This document shows, in pieces, positions 59,403 to 64,000 of a stretch of DNA of 64,000 nucleotides. The notes under the pieces were generated by a model. It saw only the letters and a list, made by a program, of their open reading frames with translations. It was not told the origin of the DNA and searched no databases. Position numbers and translations under genes: made by a program. Each line of letters opens with the position of its first letter. The first letter of the stretch is position 1. Origin of the DNA: Paenibacillus sp. FSL H7-0737 (GTDB lineage: Bacteria > Bacillota > Bacilli > Paenibacillales > Paenibacillaceae); the NCBI RefSeq assembly GCF_000758545.1, contig NZ_CP009279.1, positions 3,162,001 to 3,226,000 on the forward strand, given 5' to 3'.

Positions 59403-60272
59403 GTGAATGAGATAAATGTAGAAAAAACACAGCATGAACTGATTAATGCTTTCGTAAAAGTGGCTCCACTGCTGAATAGTCTCTATAACGATGACATTAC
59501 AATTGGCATTTATGACACGGAAAAACTGATCATCAACATTCCGGGGAAAACATTCTCGCTGAATGTCAATCCTGGGGACCCACTGATGGAAGGGGATATT
59601 GTAACAAATGCGATTAGGAATGATACAGCATTATCAGCTGTCGTTCCGAAAGAGCTGTTTGGTTTTCCGCTTGCTGCACGTGCGATACCGCTTCATGACG
59701 AGCAGGGCAAGGTAATCGGTGGTATCGGTATGGGGACAAGCCTTGAGAAGGCGAATAAGCTTTTTGAAATGGCAGAAAGTTTTTCCGCTATTGTCGAACA
59801 GACAACGGCATCTATTGATGACATCAGCCAATCGGTTTCTCATCTTACCGGTCGTGTGACAGACATAACAAACCAAATGAAGGATGTTAGCTCCAGTGCT
59901 CAGCAGATCGGAAAGATTTCGACTGTGGTTAAAGAGATTTCGGATCAGAGCAACATGTTAGGACTTAACGCTTCTATTGAGGCGGCAAGAGCAGGAGAAT
60001 TTGGGAGAGGATTTTCGGTTGTTGCCGATGAAATTCGGAAGCTGGCGACGAGCTCCAAGGAAAATGTGGACCAGATTAATGGCATTTCTAAGAATATTCA
60101 GGAACTTTTACAACGGTTAAATCATACGTTTTCTGATATTCACGCGCTTACCGGTAGTCAATCAGGAGCAATTAAAGAATTTTCTGCAACGATTCAAGAG
60201 ATAAGCTTAAAAGCGGAGGAACTAGCGCAGGTTGCTGAAGAAACGCTTTTTAGAAAAGATAAAAGTCAATAA
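59403..60272 (+). CDS. Soluble methyl-accepting chemotaxis-type transducer
   Basis: This 289-residue protein has no membrane segment. The first 120 residues form a small sensor ([40 protein letters not shown]). The rest is a short signalling hairpin whose tip [20 protein letters not shown] followed by [18 protein letters not shown] is the conserved MCP contact region for CheA/CheW. The C-terminus is truncated compared with full MCPs, with few methylation helices. The start is GTG 59403 after GGAGG. Its place right after an aldehyde dehydrogenase suggests a cytoplasmic metabolic sensor. It may signal through CheA or a related kinase. Confidence 0.85.
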   Translation: MNEINVEKTQHELINAFVKVAPLLNSLYNDDITIGIYDTEKLIINIPGKTFSLNVNPGDPLMEGDIVTNAIRNDTALSAVVPKELFGFPLAARAIPLHDEQGKVIGGIGMGTSLEKANKLFEMAESFSAIVEQTTASIDDISQSVSHLTGRVTDITNQMKDVSSSAQQIGKISTVVKEISDQSNMLGLNASIEAARAGEFGRGFSVVADEIRKLATSSKENVDQINGISKNIQELLQRLNHTFSDIHALTGSQSGAIKEFSATIQEISLKAEELAQVAEETLFRKDKSQ

Positions 60273-60310
60273 GCAATCAGCATTGATTATACATTAATAA
60301 GAATTAATAA

Positions 60311-60375
60311 GAAGAAATACAGTTATCTTGTATTTCTTTTCTCTCTTTAAGCCTGCGCTTTACGCGGGTTTTTTT
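60311..60375 (+). terminator. Tandem terminator hairpins
   Basis: The first stem AAGAAATACA/TTGTATTTCTTTT (60311-60341) is followed by a second, AAGCCTGCG/CGCGGGTTT (60349-60375), with a seven-base T run. Confidence 0.78.
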
Positions 60376-60434
60376 GTTGTTTGTTGGGATTCAGAAATGA
60401 ATAATGCTGATGTTACAAAATGGAAAAATAAAAC

Positions 60435-60462
60435 TTGACAGGATTAGATCATCTCGTATACA
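60435..60462 (+). promoter_or_regulatory. SigA-type promoter of the His-rich protein/ABC exporter operon
   Basis: A consensus TTGACA (60435-60440) is followed after 16 bp by TATACA (60457-60462). The -10 lies inside the first palindromic operator. Confidence 0.65.
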
Positions 60463-60471
60463 TTTGTATAC
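60456..60471. promoter_or_regulatory. Operator palindrome 1
   Basis: GTATACATTTGTATAC has 7-bp perfect arms and covers the -10 element. It shares its arms with operator 2, 27 bp downstream centre to centre. Confidence 0.7.
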
Positions 60472-60482
60472 ATAAACGAATC

Positions 60483-60498
60483 GTATACATATGTATAC
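60483..60498. promoter_or_regulatory. Operator palindrome 2
   Basis: GTATACATATGTATAC is a perfect 16-bp palindrome placed between the transcription start and the ribosome binding site AAAAGGAGGAG of the gene at 60517. Confidence 0.7.
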
Positions 60499-60516
60499 AA
60501 AAAAGGAGGAGTAAAT

Positions 60517-60900
60517 ATGCGTGATGGACATTTCGGAAAACGCGGTCATAGAGAACATGGGGAACACAAAGACCGTGGAGAGCATAGAGATCGCGAGCAT
60601 ATGAGCAGACATGGGATGGATTCTATGGATGGTCCCCCCAAAAGTGCTCAAACTTTTCGTCGCGGCAGAGCTCTAGCATTTTTGGAAAAGCTGAATGTGA
60701 ATCGAGCCACTTTACAGCGGCAGCTGCAAACACCGGAGCTGGATTCGATTAAGCAAGTGATTAGCGGTGAATTGAAGGCAACGGAAGCGATCATTGAAGA
60801 GTTTATCCATATTTTTCAGATTCATGAAGTAACGCCGGAAGATAAGACTGTTGGCGAAATTAAAAAAGAGGAGAATGATCAAAAAAATGAAAACCATTGA
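60517..60900 (+). CDS. His-rich small protein, unknown function (ABC exporter operon leader gene)
   Basis: In this 127-residue protein the first 45 residues are packed with His, Arg, Glu, Asp and Gly (HFGKRGHREHGEHKDRGEHR), a probable metal-binding or disordered tail. Residues about 48-105 are a predicted helical part (FRRGRALAFLEKLNVNRATL and ISGELKATEAIIEEFIHIFQ) that could be a dimerising or DNA-binding unit. I do not recognise the family. There is no signal or membrane segment. AAAAGGAGGAG precedes ATG 60517. It is the first gene of an operon with a nitroreductase (overlapping by 14 bp) and two ABC exporter halves, behind two identical-type palindromes; it may be the repressor or a metal sensor for it. 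Confidence 0.65.
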   Translation: MRDGHFGKRGHREHGEHKDRGEHRDREHMSRHGMDSMDGPPKSAQTFRRGRALAFLEKLNVNRATLQRQLQTPELDSIKQVISGELKATEAIIEEFIHIFQIHEVTPEDKTVGEIKKEENDQKNENH

Positions 60901-61372
60901 TCTTATAAAAACCCGTAGAAGTATTAAGCAATTTAAGGCGGATTCGATTCATGAGGATGATTTATTGAATTGGCTGGAAGCAGCTAGTTATGCTCCAAAC
61001 CATCGTATGAACGAACCTTGGGAACTCCTATTTATCGGGCCTGAGACTAGAGCTAAATTAAAGCATAAGACGAATTTTGGAAGCGCTCCTGTCGTTCTTG
61101 CTATCTTATCTAAACCTGGTGCAACAGCGTTTGAACGTGATGAGAATGTTATGGCTGCCGCATGTTTCGCACAGAACTTCTTATTAGCTGCACATGAAGT
61201 GGGAGTTGGAGCCTATTGGGCTTCTTTAGGTGCTTTACCTCATAATCGTGAAATTCTAGGTGTCCCGCAAGATTACGATGTGATTGGACTATTTGGCATT
61301 GGATATCCGGAGGAAGTTCCAAATACTAAGCCAAGAACACCGATGAAATCAAAAATCACATATTTATCTTAA
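60887..61372 (+). CDS. Nitroreductase family FMN-dependent oxidoreductase
   Basis: This protein of about 161 residues starts MKTIDLIKTRRSIKQFKADS with the conserved RRSIR/K-type FMN-phosphate site. LNWLEAASYAPNHRMNEPWELLFI and AAACFAQNFLLAAHEVGVGAYWASLGAL form the rest of the flavin pocket, and GLFGIGYPEEVP is the typical end. It is shorter than classical NfsB (about 217), like the small YdjA-type members. It reduces nitro-compounds, quinones or enones using NAD(P)H. ATG 60887 gives the family N-terminus; ATG 60875 is closer to AGAGGAG. The gene overlaps the previous one by 14 bp, and the ABC gene follows 11 bp later. Confidence 0.83.
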   Translation: MKTIDLIKTRRSIKQFKADSIHEDDLLNWLEAASYAPNHRMNEPWELLFIGPETRAKLKHKTNFGSAPVVLAILSKPGATAFERDENVMAAACFAQNFLLAAHEVGVGAYWASLGALPHNREILGVPQDYDVIGLFGIGYPEEVPNTKPRTPMKSKITYLS

Positions 61373-61383
61373 AAGGTGATGGA

Positions 61384-63123
61384 ATGTGGAAACTTAAGAG
61401 TTACTTAAGGCCATATTGGTTGTGGTCTGTGTTAGCACCACTTATGATGATGCTCGAAGTGTTTATGGATTTGCTTCAACCTACACTAATGGCAAGCATT
61501 GTGGATCATGGGATTATGACGAAAGATTTATCACATATTTATTCGACGGGATTGACCATGCTTGGTGTAGCATTTGTCGGTCTAATTGGTGGGGTGGGCT
61601 GCACCGTTTTTTCGAGCATCGCCTCACAAAATTTCGGGAATGATTTACGGATTAACCTGTTTGAACATATTCAGAAATTCTCAAACAAGAATCTGGACCA
61701 ATTGAAGACGGGCTCGTTGATTACTCGTTTAACAAACGATGTGGTACAGCTACAAACCTTTGTTCAGATGATTTTGCGGAATATTCGCTCTCCATTGCTA
61801 TTAATCGGCAGCTTGATAATGGCTATACGGATTAGTCCTTCGCTGACCCTTATCCTTGTCGTTGCCGTGCCATTGCTGGTTGCAATATTATATGGGTTGA
61901 TTCGACTTTCTTTCCCTTTGTTCGAGAAAATGCAGGTCAAATTAGACGGCGTCAACACAGTATTACAGGAAAATTTATCGGGTATCCGTGTAGTCAAAGC
62001 CTTCGTCCGTGCTAAGCATGAACAGAAACGATTTAATACAGCTAACAAGGATTACACAGAAACTGCGATAAAAGCGGTGCGATTAATGTCGTTAAATATG
62101 CCGCTCATGATGCTTGTGCTCAATGTCAGTATCGTAGCTGTTCTTTGGTTTGGTGGGCTGCAGAGCTGGAACGGCTCGCTGCCGGTCGGTCAGCTAATTG
62201 CCTTCATTAACTATATCACCCAATTGTTGATGTCTATGCTGATGTTGAGCAATATGCTCACATTCTTCTCGCGTGCAAAGGTCTCCGCAGATCGGGAGAA
62301 TGAAGTGTTTTCTACGATCAGCGAGATTACAGACGTAACCGAATCTAAAAAAGATACGATACTAAACGGTCGAATTGTATTTGACAACGTTTCCTTTGCC
62401 TATGATCCTGCGGATGAGAACCTCGTGTTAGATGGCATCAATTTCACTGCTGAGCCAGGTGAAACTGTAGCCATCCTTGGAGCCACAGGCGCTGGAAAAT
62501 CAACCTTGGTGAGCCTCATTCCACGCCTTTACGATGTTTCTTCTGGATCAATCACAATTGATGGTTCCGACACTCGGCAAATTTCTTTGGAACATTTACG
62601 TCGCAAGATCGGTTACGTTATGCAGCAAGCCATTCTGTTCAGCGGAACAATCCGTGATAATATCCGATATGGCAGACCGGAGGCTACGGATGAAGAAGTG
62701 GAACAAGCAGCAAAAGCTGCTGAAGCGCACCCTTTTATTTTAGAGCTACCACAGGGTTATGATACAGTGCTTGGCCAACGAGGCATCAACTTGTCCGGTG
62801 GGCAGAAGCAACGGCTTTCGATTGCAAGGGCGTTGTTAATACAGCCAACAATTCTCATCATGGATGACAGTACGAGTGCGCTCGATGCGGCGACTGAGTC
62901 ACGAATTCGGCAAATGTTAAAAAAACGGCTGAGTAGCAGCACTAATATAATGATTGCTCAGCGTGTCACATCAGTGATTGACGCGGACCGCATCTTAATT
63001 CTAGAAAACGGCCGAATTGCTGTACAAGGTACACATGATGGTCTAATGAGTAGCAGTGAAATTTATCGAGACATCTGGAAATCACAGATGAAAGGGGAGG
63101 AGGTTCCTTATGTCAAAGCATGA
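61384..63123 (+). CDS. ABC exporter half-transporter, degenerate-site subunit
   Basis: This 579-residue protein has six membrane helices (about 15-300) fused to an ATPase domain with Walker A GATGAGKST (about 365-373), Q-loop YVMQQAILFSGTIRDNIRYG, signature LSGGQ and Walker B ILIMDDSTSALD. Asp495 takes the place of the catalytic Glu, which marks the non-hydrolysing site in heterodimeric exporters such as BmrCD and LmrCD. The partner gene overlaps its end by 14 bp. The complex probably exports drugs, lipids or peptides. ATG 61384 follows AAAAGGTGAT. Regulated with the upstream genes by the twin operators. Confidence 0.9.
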   Translation: MWKLKSYLRPYWLWSVLAPLMMMLEVFMDLLQPTLMASIVDHGIMTKDLSHIYSTGLTMLGVAFVGLIGGVGCTVFSSIASQNFGNDLRINLFEHIQKFSNKNLDQLKTGSLITRLTNDVVQLQTFVQMILRNIRSPLLLIGSLIMAIRISPSLTLILVVAVPLLVAILYGLIRLSFPLFEKMQVKLDGVNTVLQENLSGIRVVKAFVRAKHEQKRFNTANKDYTETAIKAVRLMSLNMPLMMLVLNVSIVAVLWFGGLQSWNGSLPVGQLIAFINYITQLLMSMLMLSNMLTFFSRAKVSADRENEVFSTISEITDVTESKKDTILNGRIVFDNVSFAYDPADENLVLDGINFTAEPGETVAILGATGAGKSTLVSLIPRLYDVSSGSITIDGSDTRQISLEHLRRKIGYVMQQAILFSGTIRDNIRYGRPEATDEEVEQAAKAAEAHPFILELPQGYDTVLGQRGINLSGGQKQRLSIARALLIQPTILIMDDSTSALDAATESRIRQMLKKRLSSSTNIMIAQRVTSVIDADRILILENGRIAVQGTHDGLMSSSEIYRDIWKSQMKGEEVPYVKA

Positions 63124-64000
63124 CAACGGCATGAACACTCCCCCTATCCATAGACCAGGCGGATTCGGACCAGGAATAGGACCGGGATCTGGCCCCGGAC
63201 GCGGCGGCGCTGTGCCAATCGTGCGCGCCAAAAATCAAGCGAGCACGCTTAAACGCATCTGGACTTATTTGAATCGTCAGCGGTTCGGGTTAATCATTGT
63301 ATATGTATTTACTGTGTTGAATGCACTTCTTTCATTGATCGGACCGTATCTCATCGGTAAAGCGATTGATACTGCGGTTATTCCACACGATTATCAGGGT
63401 CTTATTCGGTTTTGCATACTCCTTATTGGCATTTATGGGCTAGGCAGTGTAGTTGCCTGGGTGCAAGCATACGTCATGACATCTGTTTCGCAGAATACTG
63501 TTTTTGAGCTGCGCCGTGATCTGTTCAGCAAGTATCAGCAGCTGCCCATTAAATTTTTTGACACTCGGGCTAACGGAGAATTGATGAGCCGGGCAACTAA
63601 CGATATAGAGAGCGTATCCAGCACACTCAATCAGAGTGTAACCCAATTGTTAAATAGTTTGATAACATTAAGCGGCTCCCTCGTTATTATGTTAATGCTG
63701 AACGTTCCGTTGACTGTAGTCTCATTAATCACGATCCCGCTCGTATTATTGGCTAGTCGAAAAATCATTGGTTTAAGCCGCACTTATTTTAGAAATCAGC
63801 AGCGACATTTAGGTGAACTTGGCGGGTTCATCGAAGAAACCATCAGCGGACAAAAGGTGGTCAAACAATACAGTAGGGAAGAGTCAGAAGTTAAACGATT
63901 CCGAAAAATAAGCGGAGAACTGAATAAGGTCAGCATTAAGGCACAAATCGTATCAGGATTAGTAGGACCCGTGATGAACATGATTAATAACCTTGGTTTT
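63110..64000 (+). CDS. ABC exporter half-transporter, second subunit (3' end outside window)
   Basis: ATG 63110 with GGGGAGGAGG 6 bases upstream opens a frame with no stop up to the window end (297 residues visible). It begins with a Pro/Gly-rich cytoplasmic tail (GGFGPGIGPGSGPGRGG), then KRIWTYLNRQRFGLIIVYVF, PYLIGKAIDTAVIPHDYQGL, LFSKYQQLPIKFFDTRANGE and LGELGGFIEETISGQKVVKQ, the membrane domain of a BmrA/YheH-like exporter. The ATPase domain lies beyond position 64000. Overlap with the preceding gene shows translational coupling, and together they should form a heterodimer. Confidence 0.9.
   Translation, partial: MSKHDNGMNTPPIHRPGGFGPGIGPGSGPGRGGAVPIVRAKNQASTLKRIWTYLNRQRFGLIIVYVFTVLNALLSLIGPYLIGKAIDTAVIPHDYQGLIRFCILLIGIYGLGSVVAWVQAYVMTSVSQNTVFELRRDLFSKYQQLPIKFFDTRANGELMSRATNDIESVSSTLNQSVTQLLNSLITLSGSLVIMLMLNVPLTVVSLITIPLVLLASRKIIGLSRTYFRNQQRHLGELGGFIEETISGQKVVKQYSREESEVKRFRKISGELNKVSIKAQIVSGLVGPVMNMINNLGF

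Noticed and set aside
1..64000. tRNA or rRNA genes, CRISPR arrays, insertion sequences, prophage genes
   Set aside because: No tRNA-like, rRNA-like or regularly spaced repeat sequence and no transposase or integrase reading frame was seen by eye; short or degenerate copies could be missed.

Overview
The window is low-to-mid GC chromosomal DNA from a spore-forming Firmicute, most likely Paenibacillus or a close relative. Evidence: strong AGGAGG-type ribosome binding sites, GTG and TTG starts, a SpoVB homologue of exactly 518 residues, YesN/YesM-type two-component systems next to sugar ABC importers that lack their own ATPase, and many glycoside hydrolases. I see no rRNA, tRNA, CRISPR array, transposase or phage gene. 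Both window edges cut through genes: an ECF42-type sigma factor on the left and an ABC exporter half on the right.

Region 1 (1-9.4 kb) holds the sigma-factor tail, a DUF1801 protein, a lipoprotein, a divergent MarR regulator/DHA2 drug-exporter pair, a small gene broken by one in-frame stop, a LuxR-type regulator, a saccharopine-dehydrogenase-like protein behind a Fur/PerR-like box, and a 794-residue fusion with two apparent isoprenoid-synthase units. Region 2 (9.5-13.1 kb) is a three-gene sugar-derivative operon (TIM-barrel isomerase, Gfo/Idh/MocA dehydrogenase, alpha/beta hydrolase) facing a DeoR repressor. Region 3 (13.2-22.3 kb) is an ECF sigma/anti-sigma-like pair followed by an unusual operon: two CUT1 sugar permeases, a membrane-fusion (HlyD-like) adaptor, a solute-binding lipoprotein and an 835-residue secreted protein. 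Region 4 (22.4-33.1 kb) contains housekeeping and stress genes: NhaC antiporter, Eis-like acetyltransferase, endonuclease IV, an M23 lipoprotein divergent from a response regulator/histidine kinase pair, a QorB-like reductase with a dyad operator over its promoter, CueP-type copper protein and a DinB protein.

Region 5 (33.1-34.9 kb) is an Lsa-type ABC-F antibiotic-resistance gene preceded by a leader ORF, a strong attenuator hairpin and an exactly complementary antiterminator strand. Region 6 (35-48.9 kb) is a glycan-utilisation locus: AraC-type response regulator, GH38 alpha-mannosidase on the opposite strand, YesM-type kinase, LplB/YtcP-type permeases, solute-binding protein, mannonate-dehydratase-like enolase-superfamily enzyme, NAD-dependent epimerase-like protein and GH43 hydrolase. 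After a decayed rhodanese/MFS remnant (48.9-50.0 kb) comes a domain-swapped GH3 beta-glucosidase. Region 7 (53-64 kb) has SpoVB, a squalene-hopene-cyclase-family enzyme, OsmC, an aldehyde dehydrogenase with a soluble chemotaxis-type transducer, and an operon under twin palindromic operators that encodes a His-rich small protein, a nitroreductase and a heterodimeric ABC exporter.

Coordinated units inferred from spacing are 9550-12276, 13267-15254, 15386-22264, 27990-30493, 41629-45091, 45392-48867, 57930-60272 and 60517 to beyond the window end. Start codons were chosen by ribosome-binding-site spacing, and where the choice is uncertain this is said. Family assignments come from motif recognition only; no database search was run.
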